This document shows positions 51,473 to 61,700 of a DNA stretch of 64,000 nucleotides, piece after piece. Position 1 is the stretch's first letter; the number at the start of each line of letters is the position of its first letter. Source of the stretch: DATFNV01 sp963827935. Lineage in GTDB: Bacteria; Planctomycetota; Planctomycetia; Gemmatales; Gemmataceae. The stretch covers positions 1,612,001 through 1,676,000 of the forward strand of contig CAWHCN010000004.1 of NCBI GenBank assembly GCA_963827935.1. Reading direction: 5' to 3'. Position numbers and translations under genes: made by a program. The notes under the pieces were generated by a model. That model was not told the DNA's origin. It ran no database searches and saw only the letters and a list, made by a program, of their open reading frames with translations.

Positions 51473-53416
51473 ATGCCGCCGACCCCTGACGACGTGCGCC
51501 GCATCATGGGCCATGCCCTCAGCCCGGGCCATTTCTTTGTCCGCCCCCCGCTGCGGCTGGAATGGGAACACGTGGCCGCTGAAGAAGTCTCGTGGGAACT
51601 GTTCCGCGGCCGGCTGCTTGATTCGGCGCACACGCGGCAGCGGCGCACCTTTGAATCGTGGAATGTCTACCTTCTTGGGGCAGAGGGGCGGTCCGCAGAA
51701 CCGTTGCTGTCAGTGAAGTGGGACCTGGCGGCAGGGGAACTCCACATCGTGCGTGCCGTCTTGTGTTATGTCCATGAAGGCTACGACGCGGGCGGCAACG
51801 TCATGTTGACCCGCGAAGTAGGCAAGTGGGTACGGGAGTTGGTTTGCACCCTGCCCTTCACGCTCCGCCGTCCGCCCCCCTCAGCTGGTTTCGGAATCCA
51901 CTCCCTGCTCTTCCGCGCCGTCATTGGTACCAGCCGGCTTCCACTGACTTCGGTTGAAGCGCCTTTGCCCGGCTTCTCACTCGGAGAACTGGGCTATTTC
52001 CCGCAGTCGCAAGAAGCGGCTGGCCCAATGACTTCGCCGCGCGAGCTAATTGAAAGAGGCCTTGTTGGCGCATGCAGTTTTCTTGAGCGTGTGAAGCTGC
52101 TGGAACTCATGCTGCGGTCCGCCGCGGCCGGAGAGGTGGAGTCACTGGCTCGTCTGTATTCCAACCGCGACGAACGCGTTCGCCTCCAGGCACCCCACTA
52201 CCTGCGGGTCATGTTCAACGAAGTCTCGCTCTCTCCCTACACCGATTTCGTCGAGATGGCGCTGCTGCTCGTCAGGGCGTGGGAGCAGGACGGCTGTCTC
52301 ACCCCTGCCGCTGTCGCCGACTTCCTGAGTCATCTACTCCGCCAGACGAGCCGCCATCTGACCGCCTACGACCTGGTGCGCTTCCACCACGCCGGCGCCA
52401 ACTACCCCGATGCCCTGCTGCTCGATGCCGTCCTGCGCGAACTGCTTACCCTGATTGAGCGCCGCCCCGCCCTGTTCCTCGACAGCGCCGATGACGACGA
52501 GCCATCGCGGAAGGCCAAACGGCTGCGCCGCCGCGGGCTACGTCAGGGATGGTTGATCCGCCGGCGTTACCGCGGGCATCCGGTCCCCGATATTCCGACC
52601 TCGCCGGGCGAGAACGCGCGCGTGATGCCAGCCCCTCATCTGCGCGTTCCCGAGGAGCAGATTCTCCAGCCGCAGCGGCGGACGAAACAGCTCTTCACCG
52701 CGGAGGTCCTCCTCGGCGAAACCGCCCGCACCGTTCTGCGCCAGAGCGTTCTCGACCTGCACCACCCGCTGGAGCTGCGCGAGCTGGGCACGGCCCTGTA
52801 CCTGGATCGGCCGCTCGGGGCATTCAAGGCGCCGGGCGAACCGGATCAGACCATCCTGCTCTCTTACATCGCGTTTAGCCGCAGCATAGCCATGCAGCGA
52901 CTCCTTCAACTCGGAGAGGCGACGGAACTGCTCCCCGCCGGTGAACTGGTCACCCTCAAGGAGGCGCTGCAAGCGTTGCAGGTGAAAGGTGTACCCGTAG
53001 CCGACGTGCCGGCGATCCAGCGCCCCGGCGTGGTGTCGCTGGCGGATGCCGCTCGGACCGCTCCGGATTTCGTCTTGTTGCGCACGACCTCGCTACCGGC
53101 CCACATGTTCTTGTTGGCGTTCCGCTTCGAGCCGCTCGGGGAGCGGCTCGGCATCGCGGAGTGGTGGGGCAACGCGTGGTTCATCCTGGGCCGGCCGGAG
53201 GAGGGAACCGGCGAAATTATGATCGCGATTCATGAAGCGGGCACGCTGCGCAAGCGTATTGAACTGTCGATGGATCCGCGGGATGGCTACATCATCCGCG
53301 GCGGGGTCGAGTTTCCCCGCAAGGGGCTACGCGCCCGGCGCATCTGGGAGGAAGAGGGCGGCGAATGGCGCGAGCGCGATTTGACCGGCGAGGAGTTGTT
53401 CGCGCAACCGCGCTGA
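51473..53416 (+). CDS. Large unknown protein, partner of the Hsp70 gene
   Basis: Intact, 647 residues, starting 17 bases after the Hsp70 stop with an AGG-rich leader. Recognisable text: LSPGHFFVRPPLRLEWEHV, RRTFESWNVYLLGAEGRSA, HIVRAVLCYVHEGYDAGGN, then a helical middle (LELMLRSAAAGEVESLARL, FVEMALLLVRAWEQDGCLT) and DAVLRELLTLIERRPALFL, a basic linker (RKAKRLRRRGLRQGWLIRR), and a C-terminal mixed domain (LLRTTSLPAHMFLLAFRFE, WWGNAWFILGRPEEGTGEI). No catalytic motif is obvious. The tight linkage suggests it is a client, co-chaperone or complex partner of the Hsp70 protein. The family is not recognised. Confidence 0.65.
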   Translation: MPPTPDDVRRIMGHALSPGHFFVRPPLRLEWEHVAAEEVSWELFRGRLLDSAHTRQRRTFESWNVYLLGAEGRSAEPLLSVKWDLAAGELHIVRAVLCYVHEGYDAGGNVMLTREVGKWVRELVCTLPFTLRRPPPSAGFGIHSLLFRAVIGTSRLPLTSVEAPLPGFSLGELGYFPQSQEAAGPMTSPRELIERGLVGACSFLERVKLLELMLRSAAAGEVESLARLYSNRDERVRLQAPHYLRVMFNEVSLSPYTDFVEMALLLVRAWEQDGCLTPAAVADFLSHLLRQTSRHLTAYDLVRFHHAGANYPDALLLDAVLRELLTLIERRPALFLDSADDDEPSRKAKRLRRRGLRQGWLIRRRYRGHPVPDIPTSPGENARVMPAPHLRVPEEQILQPQRRTKQLFTAEVLLGETARTVLRQSVLDLHHPLELRELGTALYLDRPLGAFKAPGEPDQTILLSYIAFSRSIAMQRLLQLGEATELLPAGELVTLKEALQALQVKGVPVADVPAIQRPGVVSLADAARTAPDFVLLRTTSLPAHMFLLAFRFEPLGERLGIAEWWGNAWFILGRPEEGTGEIMIAIHEAGTLRKRIELSMDPRDGYIIRGGVEFPRKGLRARRIWEEEGGEWRERDLTGEELFAQPR

Positions 53417-53520
53417 AGAGCGCTGTTGTCACCTTTTGCTGGCAGCCGCGCTGCTGTAGACTTTACCGTAGCTCTACACCCTCGATCCCTCGTCGAAGCG
53501 AATCCGCGGAGCACTGGATT

Positions 53521-53895
53521 ATGGACGAGCACGAACAGAACGGCACTCTTCTCCTCGCCGCCGAGCGTCCGCCGCTGCGCGTGGACGAGGGGGGTGCGGT
53601 TCGTGTCGGCAAGAGTCGCGTCAGCCTCGACCTGATCGTGGAACAGTACGAAAACGGCATGACTCCGGAAGACATGGTCCGTGCCTACGATACCCTGCTC
53701 CTGGCGGATGCTCACGCGGTCATCGCGTACTACCTCCGGCACCGCGAGGAGGTGCGGGCCTATCTGAAGCGGCGCGCGGAGGAGGCGGCAGCCCTGCGGG
53801 CTGCGATTGAGGCCGAGCGTCCGCGAGTCTCGCGGGAAGAATTGCTCGCACGCCGCAGCGCCCGGGAGAAGGCCAATGCTCCGGCTGGGCAGTGA
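53521..53895 (+). CDS. DUF433 antitoxin
   Basis: Intact, 124 residues. The DUF433 core is present: PPLRVDEGGAVRVGKSRVS, LDLIVEQYENGMTPEDMVR, YDTLLLADAHAVIAYYLRH. This is a small helix-turn-helix-like family. The C-terminal tail is helical and charged (LKRRAEEAAALRAAIEAE) and is likely to wrap the toxin. Its 3' end overlaps the next gene by 20 bases, so the two are translationally coupled, the standard order for a toxin-antitoxin pair. Confidence 0.8.
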   Translation: MDEHEQNGTLLLAAERPPLRVDEGGAVRVGKSRVSLDLIVEQYENGMTPEDMVRAYDTLLLADAHAVIAYYLRHREEVRAYLKRRAEEAAALRAAIEAERPRVSREELLARRSAREKANAPAGQ

Positions 53896-54232
53896 CGCCG
53901 ATGTCCACGGCGAGATCATCCGCGGTCTGCGCCGCCGTTTGCCGGAGATCGACTTGGTGCGCGTGCAGGATGCCTTGCCCGAAGGCACGCCCGACCCCAA
54001 GGTCCTGGGCTGGGCCGCCGAGGAGAACCGAGTGCTCATTACCAACGACCGCAACACAATGGTGGGTTTTGCCTACCAGCGGGCAGCGGCGGGAGAGCCG
54101 GTTCCTGGGGTGATTGCCACCACCAACGAACAATCGATCGGCGCCGCCATCCAGGACATCCTGATCATCGCGGAGTACATGCCCGACGAAGAGATCAAGG
54201 ACCATGTGGTCGTGATTCTACCGCTGCGCTGA
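53876..54232 (+). CDS. DUF5615 PIN-like toxin
   Basis: Intact, 118 residues. MLRLGSDADVHGEIIRGLR carries the first Asp of the PIN-like fold (normally DENxx; here SDAD), LVRVQDALPEGTPDPKVLG the second region, and EENRVLITNDRNTMVGFAY the TxD motif (TND). DUF5615 proteins pair with DUF433 antitoxins and are predicted ribonucleases of the Mut7-C/PIN group. Unlike the VapBC pair at 41.1-41.8 kb, this pair is undamaged. The start is set by the overlap with the antitoxin gene. Confidence 0.8.
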   Translation: MLRLGSDADVHGEIIRGLRRRLPEIDLVRVQDALPEGTPDPKVLGWAAEENRVLITNDRNTMVGFAYQRAAAGEPVPGVIATTNEQSIGAAIQDILIIAEYMPDEEIKDHVVVILPLR

Positions 54233-54259
54233 AAGAGCACTGCACTGTACCTCGAGTAA

Positions 54260-55212
54260 CTACGCCACGCCCGTCGCCCCTTCCGCGTTCCATCCCGGAA
54301 ACCACGGGTGCAGCATCACCCGCTCCGGCCTGATCCGCTTCTTTCTTCGCGCGCGTGTCCGGCGACCCGGTCCCTCCACCGCGCCAACGTGCACGGTCTC
54401 GGCACCCTCCTCCTGCGTCGCCGTATGCACTTCCGCCTCGTGCTTGGTCTCGTCCAGAATCGCCCGTGCCGCTGCCTGGGCCAGGTCCGGGCGGTTGCAG
54501 TCGCGGCTGAGGTGAAGTTGCACAACGTGCCGCAATCGCCCTGGGGACGAGAGGCGCAGCACCTCGCGGAGCAGGCCGGCGGCTTGATCGTTGGACAGAT
54601 GCCCATCATCGCCAAGAACCCGGGCAATCAGCCGGGCGGAACGGCCGCTGGCGTATTCCAGGGCTACATCGTGATTGAATTCCAGCGCCAGCACGTCCAC
54701 ATCGGCCAGCGCGGCGGCCAGGGCCACGTCCCAGCAGCCCAGGTCGGCCAGGTAGCCCAGCGCAGGGTGCCGCCGAACAGGTCGGCGGCCGCCTCGAAGC
54801 GGAAGCCGAAGGTCGCGCCACAGTCATGGCGGATCGGCAAAGGGCGACAACGCAGCCCCGGCGCCAGCTCGATCTCCTGGTCCGCCTCAAACCGGCGGAC
54901 CAGGTTCGCCTGGTGCAGGGCCGTGAAGGCAGGGGAACAGGCTTCAAGAGTGTCCCGATGTCCGTCGTGGCAATAGAGCGGCAAGTTGCGGCGATGAAGA
55001 TGGGCCAACGTGCGGTCGTGCCAATGGTCGGTGTGGGTGTGGGTCAAGAGCAGGGCGTGGACGGCCGGCCACGACGAGCCGGCTCCGGCCAGGCGCGCAG
55101 CCAGCTGGCGTGGTCCCAGGCCGGCGTCGAGCAGCAGGCCAAAGCCGCCGGCTTCCAGCAAGCTCGCATTGCCCGCGCTGCCGCTGGCCAGCACCGTGAA
55201 CCGAAGCATCAT
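54260..55212 (-). CDS. Metallo-beta-lactamase-fold hydrolase (WalJ/YycJ-like), one frame break
   Basis: ATG 55212 gives MMLRFTVLASGSAGNASLL, the standard start of YycJ/WalJ-type proteins. The HxHxDH motif is LLLTHTHTDHWHDRTLAHL. Further metal-site text: LPIRHDCGATFGFRFEA (His). A frame change near 54755 leads to ADLGCWDVALAAALADVDV, LALEFNHDVALEYASGR (ExNHD) and HLSNDQAAGLLREVLRLSS (final His), RHVVQLHLSRDCNRPDLA. The stop is at 54260. About 317 residues with a longer C-terminal tail than usual. Homologues act on nucleic acids (5'-3' exonuclease activity is reported for some). Confidence 0.82.
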
Positions 55213-55222
55213 GCCGTCCCCT

Positions 55223-55702
55223 TCACGCGGGCCTGCGCTTGAACAACCGATCCAAGGCGAGATTGCCGGCCCCTTGCAGCACCAGCACCAGGGCGACGAC
55301 GATGATAAGCATGTTGAATGCGTAGCCCAGCGGCGGGCTGAACCCATGTGGCCCGGTCACAGTGGCGATGGCCCCGGCCATGATGACGATGAGTCCCGCC
55401 GCCACCACGCGCGTGAGGAGCCCTAGCACCAGGGCCAGGCCGCCGACGAGTTCGCCCCAGGCCACGGCCATTTGCAGCGGGGCCGGCATCGGGTCCTTCC
55501 CTTCCTGGACGAGCATCCACTTGGCCCCCCACTCGTTCGGCCCGCCATTATCGATCTTGAGATCGCCCACAATCAAGTGGTGCGTGAAGTCCTCGACACT
55601 AAGGCCGAGGGTCTTGGGCAGCCCCGTATAGATGAAGATGGCCGCCAGCGCCAGCCGCAACAGCAGCGGGGCCAGGGTGTCTCGGACGTTGAATTCGATC
55701 AT
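55223..55702 (-). CDS. DoxX family membrane protein
   Basis: Intact, 160 residues (ATG 55702). Four membrane helices: LLLRLALAAIFIYTGLPK, PLQMAVAWGELVGGLALVL, TRVVAAGLIVIMAGAIATV and FNMLIIVVALVLVLQGAG. The first has the R-x9-G arrangement usual in DoxX. A loop of about 45 residues after helix 1 (VEDFTHHLIVGDLKIDNGG) is longer than in minimal members. DoxX proteins are linked to thiosulfate:quinone oxidoreductase subunits or redox stress; the role here is unknown. It lies 10 bases upstream of the WalJ-like gene on the same strand, probably an operon. Confidence 0.8.
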   Translation of the reverse strand: MIEFNVRDTLAPLLLRLALAAIFIYTGLPKTLGLSVEDFTHHLIVGDLKIDNGGPNEWGAKWMLVQEGKDPMPAPLQMAVAWGELVGGLALVLGLLTRVVAAGLIVIMAGAIATVTGPHGFSPPLGYAFNMLIIVVALVLVLQGAGNLALDRLFKRRPA

Positions 55703-55816
55703 GGTAACCACCTCCCCGGCCTGAACTGCTTGTGATGCCTCGCCCAGAATGTTAAGATACAACATCCCACCGCCACTGGGTTCCCACTTGCACCACTCCC
55801 GACGAGGAATGCGGCG

Positions 55817-56230
55817 ATGGCCGAACAAAAGACAATCCTGGTAGTCGATGACGACATGGAGCTGAGCGACGGGCTGCGGGCCGTGCTGGAAAAGCAGGGC
55901 TTCCGCGTCATCCAGGCCCGCGACGGCCAGCAGGGCAAGCAGGCCGTCTACCACCACCGGCCCGACCTGATGATCCTCGACATGATGATGCCGCGGATGG
56001 GCGGCTACCCGGTGCTCGAGCACTTCAAGGGGAAGGCCGATGCTCCGCCGATCATCATGATTACCGCCAACGAGGGAAGCCGGCACAAGGCCTATGCCGA
56101 ATACCTCGGCGTCATCGACTATATCCGCAAACCGTTCGCGATGGAACGGCTGCTGGAAGCCGTCCACCGCGGCCTGGGCCAGGCGAAGCCGGAAGAACCG
56201 CCGCCCGCCGGTGCGGATGAGGCACGGTAA
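55817..56230 (+). CDS. Stand-alone response regulator receiver
   Basis: Intact, 137 residues: TILVVDDDMELSDGLRAVL (acidic pocket DDD), RPDLMILDMMMPRMGGYPV (phospho-acceptor Asp), PIIMITANEG (switch Thr), and DYIRKPFAMERLLEAV (conserved Lys-Pro). There is no output domain; the last 15 residues are a Pro-rich tail. Such lone receivers relay phosphate or bind partners. No histidine kinase is adjacent. The ATG of the next gene overlaps its end by 14 bases, which suggests coupled expression with the Nudix-hydrolase fusion. Confidence 0.88.
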   Translation: MAEQKTILVVDDDMELSDGLRAVLEKQGFRVIQARDGQQGKQAVYHHRPDLMILDMMMPRMGGYPVLEHFKGKADAPPIIMITANEGSRHKAYAEYLGVIDYIRKPFAMERLLEAVHRGLGQAKPEEPPPAGADEAR

Positions 56231-57752
56231 GTCAGCCAGCCAGAGGGTCCGAGCCTTGAGCGACATCGCCGAGGCCGCCAGCGTGCTGTTGACCCGCGGC
56301 CGCGGCTCGCCCCAGGTCTTCGCCGTCCGGCGTTCGGAATCGTTGCGTTTTTTCGGGGGGTTCATCGCCTTCCCCGGCGGCCGCGTGGCTCCGTCGGATG
56401 GCGGCATCGCTCCCCTTCTGGATGCCCGCCGGGCCGCCGCTGCCCGCGAACTGTTCGAGGAAACCGGCGTCCTCATCGCCCGGCGGCGGGACGACTCGTT
56501 TCCCCGCTCCAGCCCCGATCTGGACCATCTCCGCCGTGAGCTGCTGGCCGATCGACTGGCGTTTGCCGATGTCCTGCGCCAGCTGGAAGCCGCCGTCCGG
56601 CCGGAGGATTTTGTGCGCATCGGCGACCTGGTGACGCCGCCGTTCACCACCATCCGCTTCGATACCACCTTTTTCGTGGCCCATCTGCCGCCCGGCCAGG
56701 AACTTGCGATCTGGCCGGGCGAGCTGGATGCCGGCTGGTGGGAGACCGCCCAGACGCTGCTCGCCCGCTGGAAGCAGGGCGAACTGGTCTCGCCGCCGAC
56801 GGTCTCGCTCCTCCAGGCGGTGGAGGGCCTGCCGATTCACCTTTTGCCGGAGCGGCTGACTCCGCTACTGGCCGCTATCGCCGCGGGAGCGATCCACCCG
56901 ATCTACTTTGCGCCCGGCGTGCGGATGATCCCGCTGCAAACCGTGGGCTTGCCGCCGGCCACGCACACCAACGCCTTCCTGGTGGGCGCGGAGACGACCT
57001 ACCTGCTCGACCCCGGCCCCACCGCGGAGGCCGAGCAGCGCCGGCTGTTCGCCGTCCTCGATGCGGAGGAGGCCGTCGGCCATCGCCTCAGCGCGGTCAT
57101 CCTGACGCACCACCACCCCGACCACATCGGTGCCGCCCGGGCCTGTGCCGAGAGATACGGCGTGCCCATCTGGGCCCATCCGTGGACGGCCGACACCCTC
57201 CGCAACCGGCTGAGTCTCTCCCAGCTGATTCAGGACGGCGACCGCATCGAGCTGGGGACAGCGGCTGACGGGTCGGCGGGTTGGCACCTGGTCGCCCTGC
57301 ACACGCCGGGTCATGCACCGGGCCACCTGGCCTTTTACGATCCGCACAATCGCTTTCTTTTTGCCTCCGACATGGTCTCGACACTCACCTCGATCGTGGT
57401 GGCCCCACCGGAGGGAGACCTGACGGTCTATCTCAATTCACTCCGCCGGTTGCTGACGCTGGACTGCCGGCTGTTGTTGCCGGCCCACGGCAGCCCCAGC
57501 AGCCGGCCGCGGCAGACGCTGGAAGATGCGCTCGAGCATCGTCACAAGCGTGAGGCGATGCTGCTGGCGGCGCTGGGACCGGAACCTCGGACGGTCGCTG
57601 ACCTGTCCGCGGAGTTGTATCGCGGCATCCCAAAGCCGCTGGCCCGCCTGGCCGAGCTGCAACTGCTGGCGGGACTACAGAAGCTGGAACGCGAGGGAAG
57701 AGCGGAGCAGGGGGAGGGCGGATGGCGTGCCGGCGGAGCATCTCCTGCTTGA
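56217..57752 (+). CDS. Nudix - metallo-beta-lactamase fusion (LACTB2-like C-terminus)
   Basis: Intact, about 511 residues from ATG 56217; a TTG at 56254 is an alternative start. Residues about 15-210: a Nudix fold with FGGFIAFPGGRVAPSDGG and ARRAAAARELFEETGVLIA (RExxEExG core of the Nudix box, with the spacing to the first Gly longer than usual). Residues 240-430: metallo-beta-lactamase, THTNAFLVGAETTYLLDPG, VILTHHHPDHIGAARACAE (HxHxDH), LHTPGHAPGHLAFYDPHN and LFASDMVST, LLLPAHGSP. C-terminal winged helix, LEDALEHRHKREAMLLAAL, as in LACTB2-type nucleases. Nudix and LACTB2-like domains in one chain suggest combined nucleotide or acyl-CoA hydrolysis; the substrates are unknown. Confidence 0.82.
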   Translation: MRHGKSASQRVRALSDIAEAASVLLTRGRGSPQVFAVRRSESLRFFGGFIAFPGGRVAPSDGGIAPLLDARRAAAARELFEETGVLIARRRDDSFPRSSPDLDHLRRELLADRLAFADVLRQLEAAVRPEDFVRIGDLVTPPFTTIRFDTTFFVAHLPPGQELAIWPGELDAGWWETAQTLLARWKQGELVSPPTVSLLQAVEGLPIHLLPERLTPLLAAIAAGAIHPIYFAPGVRMIPLQTVGLPPATHTNAFLVGAETTYLLDPGPTAEAEQRRLFAVLDAEEAVGHRLSAVILTHHHPDHIGAARACAERYGVPIWAHPWTADTLRNRLSLSQLIQDGDRIELGTAADGSAGWHLVALHTPGHAPGHLAFYDPHNRFLFASDMVSTLTSIVVAPPEGDLTVYLNSLRRLLTLDCRLLLPAHGSPSSRPRQTLEDALEHRHKREAMLLAALGPEPRTVADLSAELYRGIPKPLARLAELQLLAGLQKLEREGRAEQGEGGWRAGGASPA

Positions 57753-57839
57753 CGCGGCCCCAGGCCGATCCAATGATAATCCCTGTCGCGACAGGGCGTT
57801 CAGCCCGTGGCCCGATTGCCGCCTTGGAACGAGGAGGAC

Positions 57840-58555
57840 ATGAACGTGTCAACCATTGAAGCGCCCATCGCACCGGCCGCGGCGGAACCGGCCATACAGC
57901 AATTTGTCATCGGGTGCGTTGACTGGGATGCTTACCGAAAAATCTCCGATGCGCTAACGGGCCGGCACCTTCACCTCGCCTACGACCGCGGGACCCTGGA
58001 ATTCATGACCACCTCGTCACTGCATGGGAATTGTAGCCGACTCCTCGGCCGGTTCATCGTGACGCTCTCGGAAGAATACGGTCTGCCGATTTGCGGTTGC
58101 GGGGACATGACATGCGATCGAGAGGACCTGGAACGCGGCGTCGAGCCCGACGAGTGCTTCTATCTGGAGAACGAGTCCCTCATTCGCGGCAAGGATACGA
58201 TTGACCTTCGCACCGACCCGCCGCCGGACCTGGTGGCCGAGATCGACATCAGTCGGAGTTCGCAGCGGCGCTGCGCATTTATGCCGCCCTGGGTGTGCCG
58301 GAGGTTTGGCTCTACAACGGCGACGTCCTCCAGGTCCTGCGTCTTGAAGAGCAGGGAGAGTACCAGGTGGCGGAGCGCAGTCTTCACTTTCCCCACATCG
58401 CCGTTCAGGAGCTGGCGAGCTTCCTGGGGCGTCGAACCCAGACGGATGAGAACAGCCTCGTGCGTGAGTTCCGCGTTTGGGTGCAACAGCAGATCGCCGC
58501 CAGTCAGAGCGGTGGCAAGAAGAAGCGTGGGCCAGGCCGGCGCCGGTCCCCGTGA
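57840..58555 (+). CDS. Uma2 (DUF820) family nuclease-like protein, one frame break
   Basis: ATG 57840 after GAGGAGG: MNVSTIEAPIAPAAAEPAI. Core: LTGRHLHLAYDRGTLEFMT, HGNCSRLLGRFIVTLSEEY, GVEPDECFYLENE, PPPDLVAEIDISRSS (the PD...E-x-D/E region of the PD-(D/E)XK-like fold). A frame change near 58262 leads to RIYAALGVPEVWLYNGDVL, VAERSLHFPHIAVQELASF. The stop is at 58553. About 238 residues. Uma2 proteins are very numerous in planctomycetes and cyanobacteria, with a restriction-endonuclease-like fold; the function is not established. Confidence 0.82.
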
Positions 58556-58710
58556 CTCCTTCGGAGGGCCGTTCTCCATCGCCGCCCGCATCTCGCCGAG
58601 CTCGTCCTCTCGCCTGCGCCTTTTTCATGGCATCCGCCTTGCATCCCCTTTATCATCTTCAGAGGCGCCTCCCCGCCACGTCACCCGAAATTCCACCCGG
58701 AGATTCTCCG

Positions 58711-61700
58711 ATGCTACACCGCTGCCGCGTTCCGCGCCTCCTGAGCGTCCTGCCCCTCCTCCTGCTCCCGGCCCTTGTGTTCGCTCAGGCGCCGCCCGCC
58801 CGTGAGACAGCGGCCATCGCCCAGGACCAGAAAGTCATTGCCGAGGCGAAGGCCCACTCGGAGGTGCTGGCCAACCTCACGTACCTGTGCGACGAAATCG
58901 GGCCGCGGCTCACCGGGTCGAAGAACCTGCGGCGGGCCAACGACTGGGCGGCGGACCGGATGAAGGCCTATGGCCTCAGCAACGCGCATCAGGAGCCGTG
59001 GTCGTTGCCGGAAGGCTGGGAACGAGGCTTCGCCCGGGCCCGCCTGCTGGAGCCGGACACCGGCGTCAGCCTGAGCGTGGCGTCGGCGGCCTGGGCACCC
59101 GGCACCAACGGCAAGGTGCAGGGCGACGTGGTCATTCTGCACGCCGCCACCACACAAGAGCTGGCCGCCTACAAGGGAAAGCTGCGAGGGGCCGTGGTCC
59201 TGACGCGCCCGCCAGCCAAGCTGCTGCCGTTGGCGGAGATCGATCGGCCGATTGGCCCAGCCAGCACCGCCGCCGTGCCCGGCAAGCCGTTCCAGCGGCC
59301 GGGAGAGGAGGCGCGAGCGTTTGCGAAGGAATTGTCCGGCTTCCTTGAAAAGGAAGGGGTTTCCGCCACGCTGACCGATTCCGCCAAGCCGTTCGGCCTG
59401 CTCGACATGACCGGCAACCTGGGCGGCAGCGATCGGCCCAGCGCCTCCAACCGCCTGCCGCGGCTCTTCGTCGCCCACAATCACTATGAATTGCTCTACC
59501 GCCTCGCCTCCCGCCCCGCCCCAGCCCGCACCCGCATCGAGATCGAAATTCAGAACGCATTCGTTCCCGGTCCCATCGCCGTCAACAACACCATTGGCGA
59601 GATCAAAGGGAGCGAAAAGCCGGAGGAAGTCGTCGTCGTCGGCGCCCATCTCGATTCGTGGGACCTGGGGCAGGGGGCGACCGACAACGGCTCGGGCTCG
59701 GCCGTCGTCCTCGAAGCGGCCCGCACGCTCGCCAAGAGCGGCATCAAGCCGCGACGCACCATCCGCTTTATCCTCTTCACCGGCGAAGAGCAGGGCCTGC
59801 TCGGCTCCAAGGCGTATGTGGAAAAGCACAAGGCCGAAATGCCGCTCGTCTCCGCCTGCCTGGTCGATGACACCGGCACCGGCAAGATCACCGGCGTCGA
59901 TGCCCGTCATCGCCCTGTCCTCCAGCCGATCCTGGCGAAGGAGCTGGCGTCGCTCAAGGACCTGGGAGTGACGACGTTCGACAACCCGTTTATCGGGGGC
60001 AGCGACCACAATTCGTTCGATCGCGCCGGCGTGCCGGGGCTGATGTTCCGCCAGGAGGTGGCCGGCTACCGCCTCAGCCATCACTCGCAGGCCGACACGC
60101 TCGACCGGGCCATCGAGGGCAACCTGATCCAGGGGGCCCAGGTGATGGCCGTCGCCGCCCTGCGTTTGGCCGACCGCGAGGCCCTCCTGCCGCGCGACAA
60201 GCCGGAAGCCAAGCCGGGGACAAAACCGACCCCCATTGCGGAGAAGAAACCCGCCGGGAAGTTCGAGCTGGACGACCTCGGCAAGATCACCGGCATCAGC
60301 GACCCGCAGCTATCGCCCGATGGGCGTTCCGTCGTGATCGTTGTCAGCCGGATCAATTACGACAAGAACCGCCACGACCGCGAGCTGGTGCTCGTTGACG
60401 TGGTAACCGGTAAGCAGCGCGTGCTGACCCGCGAGCGCGACGGTGTGGCTCAGCCGCGCTGGTCGCCGGACGGCGATCGTCTGGCATTTCTGGCACACTC
60501 CGGATCGAAATACCAGATTTACATCATGCCAATGAACGGCGGCGACGCCCGCCGGGTGACGGAAGCCGCGGCGGGGGTGCAGCACTATGCCTGGAAGCCC
60601 GACGGCACGGCCCTGGCCTATGCGACGGCGGACGAGGCGCCGAAGCACGCCGCGGCCGACGACGCCTTCGAGGTCGGCAACGACGGCTACCTGACGCACG
60701 CTGCCCCGACGCCCAGCCATATCTGGCTCGTCGCCGCCCAGGGCGGCCCGGCCCGGCGACTCACCTCGGGGACCTGGAGCCTGGAGGTGACCAACCCGCC
60801 CAGCACGCCCAGCTCACCGCTCTCCTGGTCGCCTGACGGTCAGTCGATCGCCTTCGTTCGCCAGGATCGGCCCAACTTCGGCGATCGCGAAAAGCGCACC
60901 ATTCAGGTCCTCGACGTGGCGAGCGGCAAAATGCGGGCGCTGACCGGCCGGACGCTCTTCGAGAGCACGCCGAGCTTCGCGCCCGGCGGGTCCGAGATCG
61001 CCTACTGGTATCCGCGCGACGGCGATCCGATGAACGTCAACGAAATCTGGGTCGCGCCGGCTGCCGGCGACAAGGGCTTCTGCTTGACGACGAAGCTGGA
61101 CCGCCAGCTGTTCCACTCGGTCTGGGCGCCGGACGGCAAGGCCATCCTGGTCGGCGGCCACGAGCGCACGCACACTGCGATGTGGCTGTGTCCCCTGGCC
61201 GGCGCGCGCGCCGCCTGGAGCTGGGACACGTCGATCCGAGTTGGAGCTTCGGGCTGGACGCCCACTTCGGCCGGGACGGTGCCGTCGTCTTCACCGGCAG
61301 CGAGCCGGGCTGGCCGACCGAGCTGTACTACCTGGCCTCCCCCGCCGGCACGCCGCGCCGCCTCACCGACTTCAACGCCAAAATCGCTGGCAAGCGCCTG
61401 GGCAAGGTCGAAACCGTCACCTGGAGGACGCACGACAGCTTCGAGGCCGATGGGTTGGTCACCTATCCGCCCGACTTTGTCGCCGACAAGAAGTATCCGT
61501 TGGCGCTGCTAATCCACGGCGGGCCGGCGTCGGCCTCGGTCGAGCGTTTCGGCACCCAGTCGCAGCTGATCGCCGCCCACGGCCACGTCGTCTTCGAGCC
61601 GAACTACCGCGGCAGCGATAACCTGGGCAACGCCTACCAGCGGGCCATCTTCAAGGACCAGGGGGACGGCCCCGGCAAAGACGTGATGGCCGGCCTGGAC

